Shown: positions 1-6,540, counted from the first letter of the stretch. The stretch: 6,830 nucleotides of DNA from Verrucomicrobiia bacterium (GCA_013360985.1 JABWAM010000138.1:1-6830), one strand, 5' to 3'. Made by a program: numbers and translations. Notes: generated by a model not told the origin, from the letters alone.

Positions 1-51
1 CTGCAGGCCGACAAGGTCGCCGCGCACGCCAAGCTCAAGGCGGCCGCCTGA
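1..51 (+). CDS. C-terminal tail of an unidentified protein (partial)
   Basis: An open frame enters from the left edge and ends at TGA 49-51. It gives the 16-residue tail LQADKVAAHAKLKAAA. All 16 codons end in G or C, as expected for a real gene in this DNA, and the composition (Ala, Lys, Leu) suits an amphipathic C-terminal helix. It converges with the solute-binding protein gene on the other strand, 83 bp away. No function can be assigned from so short a piece. A second open frame covers 3-95, but its Gly/Arg/Gln-rich reading looks less protein-like. Confidence 0.45.
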   Translation: MQADKVAAHAKLKAAA

Positions 52-134
52 CGGAGATGCGCGCCCTCCTCGACGCGACGCGCGCCGCCGCGTGATCCGC
101 AACGGCATCCGAGGCCCCCGCCCTCCGCGCCCTC

Positions 135-1721
135 TCAATCCCCCCGCGTCACTCGCACGTACTTGAGCGGATGTTCGTCGAGGACGTTCGCGCGAAAGCC
201 GGTGATCCGGTCGGGATCGTAGAACTGCACGCCGACGAAATAGTGCAGCGGCAAGATCGGGAGTTCCTCGCGGCAGAGGATCGTTTCAGCCTGCTGAAAG
301 ATGCGCATGCGCTTTTCGGGATCGGCTTCGCGCGCCGCCGCGCGAATGAGGGCGTCATAGCCTTGGTGCGACCATCCGGTGCGGTTGTTGCCGCCGCCGG
401 TCACGAACATGTCGAGAAAGGTGTTGGGATCGGCGTAGTCGCCCACCCAGGATGCGCGGCAAAAATCGTAGTCGAGCGCGCTCATCGAGTTGAGGTAGAC
501 CTTCCACTCCTGTTGGAGAAGCTGGACGTGAACACCCAACTCTTTGGCGAGCATATCCTGAATCTCCGTCGCCACCGCCGTATTCTGTTCCGACGTGTTG
601 AAAAGGAGGGTGACCCGCGGAAAACCGCGTCCGCCGGGATAACCCGCCGCCGCCAGAAGGGCGCGCGCCGCCGCGGGATCGTATCCCAACCCTTTCGGGG
701 AGACGTAGCCCGCCAGGCCAGGGGGCACGAGGGAATCGGCGATTGTTTCTCCCGCGCGCGTCACCTTCTCCACGAGGCGCCGTTTGTCCACCGCCATGGC
801 AAAGGCGCGCCGCACGCGCGCGTCGTCGAACGGCCTGCGGGTGACGTTGAAGCGGTAGAAGGACGTGCCGAGAAACGGCGCCGAGTGAAAATCCTTGCGC
901 CCCTTGACCGCGCCGAGGAGCATCGACGGGATCAGCCCTTTGTCGAGGATGAGGTCGGCTTCGCCGGAGTGATAGAGGCTGAATGCGGTGTTCGCCTGGC
1001 TGGAGGGCAGGAGGTCCACCGTCCGGAGCGCCACATGCGCGCGGTCCCAATAGTGCGGGTTCGCCCGTAGGCGGATCCGATGGTTGACGCGCCATTCCGC
1101 AAGGAGAAACGCCCCGTTGGAAACGAGACGCCCCGGCTTGATCCAATCGTCGCCGTCGCGTTCCACGCTCGGCAGATGGACGGGCATCAGCGTCGGAAAC
1201 GCGCAGAGGTCGAGGAAGAACGGCGTCGGGTTCGCGAGCTCGACCTCCAGCGTGCGCGCGTCGCGCGCGACAACGCCAACGCGCGCGAAATCCTTCTCGC
1301 GGCCTGCGTTGAACGCTTCCGCGCCGCGGACGTAAAAGAGCTGGTAGGCATACTCGGAGGCGGTCTCGGGGGCGAGCGTCCGCCTCCAGGACGCGACGAA
1401 ATCTTGCGCCGTCACGCGCTCCCCGTTGCTCCAGCGCGCGTCGGCGCGGAGATGGAAGCGATAGCGTTTTCCGTCGCGCGACACTTCCCAGCGCTCGGCG
1501 ACGCCGGGGACGATCTTCCCGTCGGGGTCGCGCGCGGTAAGCCCCTCGAAGAGGGAGAGGACGATGCGCATCTCCGGCTGGCCGGTGATGATCGCCGGAT
1601 CGAGCGATTCCGGCTCCGGCCCGTTGAGGACCACGAGGTCCGCCTGCCGCGTCGCGGGACCGCATCCCGCGAGGAGGAGGATCGCCGCCCCGGCCATCGC
1701 AAAGGCGCGCGACGCATTCAT
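135..1721 (-). CDS. OppA-like oligopeptide ABC transporter substrate-binding lipoprotein
   Basis: This 528-aa protein would bind extracytoplasmic peptides and deliver them to an ABC importer. Residues 1-20 form a lipoprotein signal peptide: a short basic start, a hydrophobic stretch, and lipobox L17-A18-G19-C20. Cys20 would be lipidated. The rest matches SBP_bac_5 (family 5) along its length: the opening NGPEPESLDPAII (34-46), LFEGL (57-61), SNGAF near 201-205 followed by EW, and NPHYWD (221-226), with a C-terminal lobe to residue 528. The length is usual for OppA/MppA. The start ATG lies inside the sigma-factor stop (ATGA overlap, 1718-1721) with no Shine-Dalgarno, so translation is probably coupled. 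No permease or ATPase gene is nearby, so this is an orphan binding protein as far as the window shows. Ligand is unknown; peptides, including murein peptides, are usual for the family. Confidence 0.93.
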   Translation of the reverse strand: MNASRAFAMAGAAILLLAGCGPATRQADLVVLNGPEPESLDPAIITGQPEMRIVLSLFEGLTARDPDGKIVPGVAERWEVSRDGKRYRFHLRADARWSNGERVTAQDFVASWRRTLAPETASEYAYQLFYVRGAEAFNAGREKDFARVGVVARDARTLEVELANPTPFFLDLCAFPTLMPVHLPSVERDGDDWIKPGRLVSNGAFLLAEWRVNHRIRLRANPHYWDRAHVALRTVDLLPSSQANTAFSLYHSGEADLILDKGLIPSMLLGAVKGRKDFHSAPFLGTSFYRFNVTRRPFDDARVRRAFAMAVDKRRLVEKVTRAGETIADSLVPPGLAGYVSPKGLGYDPAAARALLAAAGYPGGRGFPRVTLLFNTSEQNTAVATEIQDMLAKELGVHVQLLQQEWKVYLNSMSALDYDFCRASWVGDYADPNTFLDMFVTGGGNNRTGWSHQGYDALIRAAAREADPEKRMRIFQQAETILCREELPILPLHYFVGVQFYDPDRITGFRANVLDEHPLKYVRVTRGD

Positions 1722-2323
1722 TCGAGGAGATCGCGCAGCTCGCGCTTCAGCGTCTCGCGCGCCCGGTGGAGAACCGACTTGGTGGCGCTCAAACTGATCC
1801 CGAGCACCTTCGCGATCTCCTCGTACGGCATCTCTTCGTAGCGACAGAGCATGACGGCGCTCCGCTGGTTCTCGGGGAGACGGCGAATCGCGGCCAATAC
1901 GCGAGATTGAAACTCCTGCTCGATCAGCGTCTCGGAAGCGGGACGCGCCGACGGATCGGCGTATTGAGGAGGCTCGGCTTCGGGGTGATCGGTCGCCGCC
2001 TGTTCCAACGACTGGAGCGGATGCCGCCCGCGCCGCCGGTATTCGTTGAGGCACAGGTTCCGCGCGATGGTGAACAGCCAGGTCGTGAAACGCGCGGTGG
2101 GTTGATAGCGCGGCGCGCTGCGCGCGACCTGCACAAAGACGTTCTGGGCGAGATCCTCCGCATCCTCGGCGCGGCCCACATGGCGCAGGATGTAGTTGTA
2201 GACCGGCGCTTGAAACTTCTCGACGAGGGCGTCGAAGGCCGCTTCCTCGCCCGCGCGAAAACGCAGCATCAGCGCGGCGTCGGGATCCTCGGGGAGTCGC
2301 GGCATACCCGGTCGGAAAAACAC
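1718..2323 (-). CDS. ECF-type (sigma-70 family, RpoE-like) RNA polymerase sigma factor
   Basis: This 201-aa protein has the two-domain layout of group 4 (ECF) sigma factors, which direct RNA polymerase to specific promoters. Region 2 spans about residues 30-98, with the DAEDLAQNVFVQV core-binding stretch and FTTWLFTIARN followed by a basic Arg cluster near the -10-recognition part. A Pro/Glu-rich linker follows. Region 4 spans about 145-198, with LPENQRSAVML, then the helix-turn-helix YEEIAKVLGISLSATKSVLH for -35 recognition. Region 3 is absent, as expected. The chosen start is GTG at 2323, preceded by a GAGGCGGA purine tract. An ATG at 2305 would give 195 aa but has no ribosome site. It starts 6 nt after the gmd stop and overlaps the binding-protein gene by 4 nt. 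No anti-sigma factor gene follows, which is unusual. Its regulon and inducing signal cannot be read from the sequence. Confidence 0.93.
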   Translation of the reverse strand: MFFRPGMPRLPEDPDAALMLRFRAGEEAAFDALVEKFQAPVYNYILRHVGRAEDAEDLAQNVFVQVARSAPRYQPTARFTTWLFTIARNLCLNEYRRRGRHPLQSLEQAATDHPEAEPPQYADPSARPASETLIEQEFQSRVLAAIRRLPENQRSAVMLCRYEEMPYEEIAKVLGISLSATKSVLHRARETLKRELRDLLE

Positions 2324-2329
2324 TCCGCC

Positions 2330-3322
2330 TCAAGGGCGCCTCGGCCCGGCGTTCGCCTCGCGCATCGCGGCGTCCACCATGAGGCGCACGAGATCCGCAA
2401 ACGTCGTCTTCGGCCTCCATCCAAGCTTCTCCCGCGCCCGCGAGGCGTCGCCCATGAGCAGGCCCGTCTCCGAAGGGCGAAACTGGGAGGAATCGGTCTC
2501 GACCCAGTCGCGCCAATCGAGGCCGACATGGGCGAAGGCCGCCTCGGCGAACTCCCGCACACTGTGCGCCTCGCCAGTCGCGACGACGTAATCGGAAGGC
2601 GCATCCTGCCGCAGCATGAGCCACATCGCCTCGACGTATTCCGGCGCGTAACCCCAATCTTTCCGCGCGTCGAGGTTTCCCAGGCGCAGCTTTTTCCCGT
2701 GAAGCTTCGCCGCCGCCGCGCCGAGCGCAATTTTTCGAGTGACGAAATTCTCCCCGCGCCGCGGCGACTCGTGGTTGAAGAGAATCCCGTTGCAGGCGTA
2801 GAGGCCATAACTTTCGCGGTAGCAGACCGTCAGGTGATGGGCCGCGGCCTTAGAACAGGCGTACGGACTGACGGGAGCGAAGCGCGTCTGTTCGTTCTGC
2901 GGAGCGACGGTCGCCTGTCCATAGATCTCGCAACTCGAAGCGTGATAGAATCGGACCGGACGCCCCGCCTCGCGCAGGCACTCGAGGAGCCGCAAGGTCC
3001 CCGAGGCGTTGATGTCGAACGTCGATTCCGGCGACTCGAAGCTCACCCGCACATGGCTCTGTCCCCCAAGATGATAAACCTCATCGGGCTGGATCGCGTG
3101 AACGAGCCGCGCGAGGGAACCCGCCTCCCCAAGATCGCCGTAGTGAAGGAGCAGCCGTCGGGCGCGTTCCTCGTCGGAAAGGGCGATCGCGTCGAGGCGC
3201 CCGCGCTGCATGAGGCTCGTCCTGCGCACAAGCCCGTGGACCTCGTATCCTTTGCGCAGCAACAACTCCGCGAGATACGATCCGTCCTGACCCGTGATTC
3301 CCGTGATGAAAGCGCGCGGCAT
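2330..3322 (-). CDS. gmd: GDP-mannose 4,6-dehydratase
   Basis: This enzyme converts GDP-D-mannose to GDP-4-keto-6-deoxy-D-mannose in the cytoplasm, the entry point to GDP-L-fucose, GDP-D-rhamnose and related donors for surface glycans. The 330-aa product is an extended short-chain dehydrogenase. It has the NADP-binding TGITGQDG motif at residues 7-14, HASSCEIYG (128-135) with catalytic Ser130 and Glu132, and the Y154xxxK158 pair. Other GMD hallmarks are NHESPRRGENFVTRKI (183-198), GNLDARKDWG (215-224) and FRPSE followed by LLMGD (281-292). The start ATG at 3322 places the Rossmann strand at the N-terminus as in the family; an in-frame ATG further upstream (3445) would add 41 unrelated residues. 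The ATG is not preceded by a Shine-Dalgarno. The gene heads the minus-strand operon with sigma and binding protein. The partner reductase or epimerase (fcl/rmd) is not in the window. The length is slightly under the usual 340-370 aa, but all motifs are intact. Confidence 0.96.
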   Translation of the reverse strand: MPRAFITGITGQDGSYLAELLLRKGYEVHGLVRRTSLMQRGRLDAIALSDEERARRLLLHYGDLGEAGSLARLVHAIQPDEVYHLGGQSHVRVSFESPESTFDINASGTLRLLECLREAGRPVRFYHASSCEIYGQATVAPQNEQTRFAPVSPYACSKAAAHHLTVCYRESYGLYACNGILFNHESPRRGENFVTRKIALGAAAAKLHGKKLRLGNLDARKDWGYAPEYVEAMWLMLRQDAPSDYVVATGEAHSVREFAEAAFAHVGLDWRDWVETDSSQFRPSETGLLMGDASRAREKLGWRPKTTFADLVRLMVDAAMREANAGPRRP

Positions 3323-3517
3323 GGCGAGGGAGACGTGCGAGGTCCGCAAAAAAAGGGTTGAGCCGTCAAACGCGGAGTGGCGGGAAGCCCCGGGGAATGG
3401 CCGCGCGATTCCGCGGCCGCAACATCTCGTTTTCCGTTTCCACAATTCGCATCGCGTGCCGATGCGGACCTTCTCGTAGCTTGGCTTTGGCCGTCGAACA
3501 AGCTATTCCCTGCCTCC
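3323..3517. promoter_or_regulatory. Divergent intergenic region between gmd and rmlB, with hairpins and an inverted repeat
   Basis: This 195-bp gap separates two divergent operons and must carry the start signals for both. It contains two strong palindromes. One has a 7-bp GGCCGCG/CGCGGCC stem at 3399-3405 and 3412-3418 with a 6-nt loop. The other has a 7-bp CGCATCG/CGATGCG stem at 3448-3454 and 3460-3466, extended by a G-T and a T-A pair. A perfect 9-bp inverted repeat, AGGTCCGCA (3340-3348) and TGCGGACCT (3463-3471), lies with one arm near each end. A weak sigma-70-like pair for rmlB is TTGGCT (3481-3486), 17 nt, TATTCC (3504-3509); it would start transcription almost at the ATG. For gmd I see no convincing -10. 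Which palindrome is an operator is inference. Confidence 0.45.
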
Positions 3518-4546
3518 ATGAAACTGGTGGTCACGGGAGGAAGCGGCTTCATCGGCAGCCATTTCGTCCGCGAAATCCTTGCGACACGCAAAGGCTGGCG
3601 CGTCCTCAACGTGGACCTGCTCACCTATGCGGGTCGAGGGCGCAACCTCGCCGACCTGGCGCGCCATCCGCGCTATCGTTTCGCGCGCGCCGACATCGCA
3701 AGCGCCGCGATCGCGCCGCTCCTGGCGCGCGAACGCCCCGACGCGGTCGTCAACTTCGCCGCCGAAAGCCACGTGGACCGCAGCATCCACGGCGCCGCGC
3801 CCTTTCTCCGAACCAATGCGCTCGGCGCGCAAAACCTCCTCGACGCGGCGCGCGCGGCCCGCGTCGCGCGGTTCGTCCAGGTCTCCACGGACGAAGTTTA
3901 CGGCTCGATCCCGGGACGCGCCCGGGCGCGGGAAGACGCCCCTCTCCAGCCGAGCTCGGCCTATTCCGCAAGCAAAGCGGCCGCCGACCTCCTGGCCCTC
4001 GCCGCCCGTCGCACGCACGGACAGGACGTCGTCATCACCCGCTGCACGAACAACTACGGCCCGTGGCAGTTCCCCGAAAAGCTCATCCCGCTGATGATCA
4101 CCAACGCCCTGGCCAACCAGCCGCTCCCCGTCTATGGCGACGGCTTGCAGCGCCGCGACTGGATCCATGCGCGCGACCATTGCCGCGGCGTTCTTGCCGC
4201 CCTCGAACGCGGTCGCGCCGGCGAAATCTACAACTTCGGCGCGGGAACCGAGCCGCCCAACCTCCGCATCATCCAGGAAATTCTCCGCATCCTCGGCAAG
4301 TCCGCCGCGCTCATCCGCTACGTCGCGGATCGCCCCGGCCACGACCGCCGCTATGCCGTGGACGCCGCCAAGGCCCGGCGCGAGCTGGGCTGGCGTCCCG
4401 CCATCGCTCTCGACGACGGCCTCGAAGAAACCGTCCGCTGGTATCGCGAGCATCCCGCCTGGTGGCTGCGGCTCAAGGACGCAGCCTTTCGAGCGTTCTA
4501 TCGCAAAAACTACGGGAACTGGGCGACGGGAAAAACCGGCCGATGA
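3518..4546 (+). CDS. rmlB: dTDP-glucose 4,6-dehydratase
   Basis: This enzyme converts dTDP-D-glucose to dTDP-4-keto-6-deoxy-D-glucose, the branch point to dTDP-L-rhamnose and other deoxy sugars of O-antigen or exopolysaccharide. The 342-aa product is an extended short-chain dehydrogenase. It has NAD-binding TGGSGFIG at residues 6-13, NFAAESHVDRSI (79-90) and VSTDEVYG (122-129) with the RmlB-type Thr124-Asp125-Glu126 triad. Y149xxxK153 and TRCTNNYGPWQFPEKLIP (174-191), a clear family signature, follow. DRPGHDRRYA (271-280) and ELGWRP (289-294) lie in the sugar-nucleotide-binding part. The start ATG at 3518 puts the Rossmann strand at residue 2; no Shine-Dalgarno precedes it and the upstream bases are pyrimidine-rich. 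The C-terminal tail after about 313 (aromatic, basic) is slightly longer than usual. rmlA, rmlC and rmlD are not in the window. The stop overlaps a possible small ORF by ATGA. Confidence 0.95.
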   Translation: MKLVVTGGSGFIGSHFVREILATRKGWRVLNVDLLTYAGRGRNLADLARHPRYRFARADIASAAIAPLLARERPDAVVNFAAESHVDRSIHGAAPFLRTNALGAQNLLDAARAARVARFVQVSTDEVYGSIPGRARAREDAPLQPSSAYSASKAAADLLALAARRTHGQDVVITRCTNNYGPWQFPEKLIPLMITNALANQPLPVYGDGLQRRDWIHARDHCRGVLAALERGRAGEIYNFGAGTEPPNLRIIQEILRILGKSAALIRYVADRPGHDRRYAVDAAKARRELGWRPAIALDDGLEETVRWYREHPAWWLRLKDAAFRAFYRKNYGNWATGKTGR

Positions 4547-4677
4547 CCGCCTCGTTCACCCTGAACTTCACGCCACCGACGGCGACGGGTCGCCGCCGCG
4601 TTCCTGCGGCAGACCCGCCGCTCTGCGGCGCCTCCGGACGCGTCGTGCGAGCCCCTCTCGAAAAACCCGCGCCATGA
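4543..4677 (+). CDS. Possible 44-aa small protein bridging rmlB and the enolase-family gene
   Basis: This short frame begins at the ATG inside the rmlB stop (ATGA, 4543-4546). It ends at the TGA inside the next gene's start (ATGA, 4674-4677), so three cistrons would be linked by 4-nt overlaps. The 44-residue product is proline- and arginine-rich, with no signal peptide, membrane segment or recognisable motif. Codon use is not decisive: 33 of 44 codons end in G or C. The same DNA folds into two strong hairpins, so the open frame may be a by-product of structured intercistronic DNA. No known family is recognised. Confidence 0.3.
   Translation: MTASFTLNFTPPTATGRRRVPAADPPLCGASGRVVRAPLEKPAP
4587..4630 (+). 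repeat. Two adjacent GC-rich hairpins in the rmlB-enolase junction
   Basis: The first hairpin pairs GGGTC GCCGC (4587-4596) with GCGGC-A-GACCC (4606-4616). This gives ten base pairs with one bulged A at 4611 and a 9-nt loop. The second pairs CGCCG (4616-4620) with CGGCG (4626-4630) around a CTCTG loop; the two stems share base 4616. CTGCGGC occurs twice, at 4604 and 4623. An alternative 7-bp palindrome, CGGCGAC/GTCGCCG (4580-4595), competes with the first stem. No T-run follows, so this is not a classical terminator. It could be an intercistronic repeat (REP/BIME-like) or an mRNA-processing or stability element; that role is inference. Confidence 0.45.
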
Positions 4678-6086
4678 GCAAACCCACCGATCTTCGGCCC
4701 GTTGGAGCGGAGCTTTGGTTTTTGCCGGTTCGCATGCGCATGCCGATCAAGTTCGGCCGTGAAACGGTCGCGTCCATCACCTGCGCGCGCGCGCGCCTCG
4801 TCGTTCGGGATCGGCAGGGGCGCACGGCGGAAGGCTGGGGCGAAACGCCGCTCAGCGTCACCTGGGCGTGGCCGAGCGCGGGCGCCTACGAACCGCGCCA
4901 TCTCGCGATGAAAGACTTCTGCGTTCGCCTCGCGGACGCCTGGGCGCAGCGGGGCGCCTGGGGCCATCCGATCGAGATCGGCCACGATTTCGCGGAGGAA
5001 ACTCTCCCCGCCCTCCTTGAAGAGTTCAATCGGAAGCTGCCGCCCGATCCGGGCCCGATGCCGCGGCTCGCCGCCCTGATCTGCGCCTCGCTCTTCGATC
5101 TCGCCCTTCACGACGCCTACGGCGTCCTCCATGCGACATCCACCTTCGCAACGTACACCTCGCAATGGATGAACCGCGACCTCGCCGCGTTCCTCGATCC
5201 TGCGAAAGACGCCCCCGCCGATTTTCGTGAAAAATATCCGGCCGATTATCTCTCGCGAACTCCGCCCTCTGCGCTCCCCGCCTGGCACCTGGTCGGCGGC
5301 GTGGATCCCCTGGACGAAAGCGATCTCACCGGCCACGAGCCGCGAGACGGCTACCCGGCGCTCCTGCGCGAGTGGATCGCCCGCGACGGACTGAATTGCC
5401 TGAAGATCAAGCTCCGGGGCAACGACGCGGCGTGGGACTTCGCGCGCATCGTGCGGGTCGGACGGATCGCCGAAGAACACGGCCAGGTTTTCCTCAGCGC
5501 CGACTTCAACTGTACGGTCGCCGAGCCCGCGTATGTTACGGAAATTCTCGATCGTCTCCGCCGTGAGCAGCCTTCCGTTTTCGCGAGCATCCTCTACGTC
5601 GAACAACCGTTCCCTTACGACCTCGAAGCGCATCCAATGGATGTGCGCGCGGTTTCAGCCCGCAAGCCGCTCTTCCTCGACGAAAGCGCCCACGACTGGC
5701 GCCTCGTCCGGCTCGGCCGCGAGCTGGGGTGGACCGGCGTCGCCCTCAAGACCTGCAAGACTCAAAGCGGCGCGTTGCTCGCGCTCTGCTGGGCGAAGGC
5801 CCACGGGATGGCGCTCATGGTGCAGGACCTGACCAACCCCATGCTCGCGATGATCCCTCACGCGCTCCTCGCCGCGCACGCCGGAACGATCATGGGCGTG
5901 GAAACGAACGCTCCGCAGTTTTATCCCGAAGCTTCCCTGCCGGAGGCGCGCATCCATCCCGGCCTCTACCGACGGCGCAACGGACGGATCACCCTCGAGA
6001 CGCTTCGCGGGCCGGGTTTCGGCTATCGCCTCGCCGAGATCTCGCGGAAACTTCCCGAACCGGCGGTAGCCGCCGGCACGCTTTGA
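4674..6086 (+). CDS. Enolase-superfamily (MR/MLE) enzyme, enlarged uncharacterised family
   Basis: This 470-aa enzyme belongs to the mandelate racemase/muconate lactonizing enzyme group. These enzymes use a divalent metal (Mg or Mn) and lysine general bases to remove a proton alpha to a carboxylate. The N-terminal capping domain (about 1-150) shows GWGETPLS (54-61) and the hallmark ALHDAYG (144-150). The barrel carries LKIKLRG with the KxK pair K244/K246, ADFN with metal ligand D277, VEQP with E310, LDES with D336/E337, and ALKTCK with K359 (K362 nearby). This order and spacing match the muconate-lactonizing/dipeptide-epimerase type, with a lysine on each face; no mandelate-racemase-type His-Asp dyad is evident. 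About 80 extra residues lie between capping domain and KxK (roughly 152-235), making it longer than the usual 350-400 aa. From memory it resembles a family common in Planctomycetota and Verrucomicrobiota. No signal peptide is seen, so it is probably cytoplasmic. The substrate cannot be assigned; racemisation, epimerisation, cycloisomerisation or dehydration are all possible. The start ATG lies in the ATGA overlap, without a Shine-Dalgarno. Confidence 0.9.
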   Translation: MSKPTDLRPVGAELWFLPVRMRMPIKFGRETVASITCARARLVVRDRQGRTAEGWGETPLSVTWAWPSAGAYEPRHLAMKDFCVRLADAWAQRGAWGHPIEIGHDFAEETLPALLEEFNRKLPPDPGPMPRLAALICASLFDLALHDAYGVLHATSTFATYTSQWMNRDLAAFLDPAKDAPADFREKYPADYLSRTPPSALPAWHLVGGVDPLDESDLTGHEPRDGYPALLREWIARDGLNCLKIKLRGNDAAWDFARIVRVGRIAEEHGQVFLSADFNCTVAEPAYVTEILDRLRREQPSVFASILYVEQPFPYDLEAHPMDVRAVSARKPLFLDESAHDWRLVRLGRELGWTGVALKTCKTQSGALLALCWAKAHGMALMVQDLTNPMLAMIPHALLAAHAGTIMGVETNAPQFYPEASLPEARIHPGLYRRRNGRITLETLRGPGFGYRLAEISRKLPEPAVAAGTL

Positions 6087-6123
6087 CTTGACCGCGCGCG
6101 AGGACGGGCGTCTCCTCCTCGGC

Positions 6124-6540
6124 ATGAGGCTGCTCCCCGCCCTCCTGTCGTCGGCTGCGCTCCTCCTCGCGAGCTGTTCCACCATTGACGACCGCGCGCG
6201 CGAACGCGCCGCGGCGCTCGACGCGATGCCCGCCCCGATGCGCGAAGCCGCTCTCCAGGGCAGCCTCCGCGAAGGCATGACCGCCGACGCGGTCTATGTC
6301 GCGCTCGGGCGCCCCTCCCGCGTCGTCAGCGGCATCGAGAAGGGCGTGCGGCGAGAACGTTGGGTCTATTCGCAAATGGAATCGCGCGAGATCCCCGCCT
6401 GGCGGGATGCGCCCTACCGCCTGAGCAACGGCGCGGTCGGTTTCCTTCCCGCGTACGAACCGATCACGGTCACCAGCACGCGCGACCGTTTCGAGGTAAA
6501 GTTCGAAAACGGGAAGGTTGTCGGTTGGGGCGGCCTCTGA
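6124..6540 (+). CDS. Small BamE/SmpA-OmlA-like lipoprotein
   Basis: This 138-aa protein starts with a lipoprotein signal peptide: a short Arg-containing start, a Leu/Ala-rich core and lipobox L15-A16-S17-C18. It would be exported and lipidated at Cys18, with a mature part of about 120 residues. LREGMTADAVYVALGRPSRV (48-67) fits the SmpA/OmlA (BamE) pattern of GMT followed by LGxP. RERWVYS (77-83) and VKFENGKVVGWGGL (125-138) resemble the following strands. BamE is an accessory lipoprotein of the outer-membrane beta-barrel assembly machine; many unrelated lipoproteins share the fold, so the role here is unproven. The ATG at 6124 is preferred because it puts the signal sequence at the N-terminus; a TTG at 6088 would add 12 polar residues. 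It lies 37 nt after the enolase-family gene with no terminator between, so it is probably in the same operon. No Shine-Dalgarno sits at the usual distance. Confidence 0.85.
   Translation: MRLLPALLSSAALLLASCSTIDDRARERAAALDAMPAPMREAALQGSLREGMTADAVYVALGRPSRVVSGIEKGVRRERWVYSQMESREIPAWRDAPYRLSNGAVGFLPAYEPITVTSTRDRFEVKFENGKVVGWGGL

Noticed and set aside
57..95. 12-codon ATG frame after the partial left-edge gene
   Set aside because: Too short, Ala/Arg-rich and without a ribosome site. The 83-bp gap to 134 otherwise shows no terminator-like hairpin or other feature.
171..1841. Long plus-strand open frames opposite the binding-protein gene
   Set aside because: They are antisense to a confidently identified gene, have Arg/Glu-rich composition typical of shadows in high-GC DNA, and show no recognisable domain.
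1722..2657. Upstream extension of the binding-protein reading frame, making an 840-aa open frame on the minus strand
   Set aside because: The extension is Arg/Ala-rich, lies out of frame over the sigma and gmd genes, and would bury the lipoprotein signal peptide. The lipobox start at 1721 is clear.
1766..3361. 531-codon plus-strand open frame opposite sigma and gmd
   Set aside because: It is antisense to two well-supported genes. Its length reflects scarce stop codons in GC-rich DNA; no family motif is visible.
3341..3369. TTGACG (minus strand, 3369-3364) as a -35 box for gmd
   Set aside because: The hexamer 17 nt downstream reads CGGACC, which does not resemble a -10 box, and the intervening T-run does not rescue it.
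3503..5633. Minus-strand open frames of 316 and 386 codons opposite rmlB and the enolase-family gene
   Set aside because: They mirror strongly conserved coding sequence and have no motif, signal peptide or sensible neighbour spacing.
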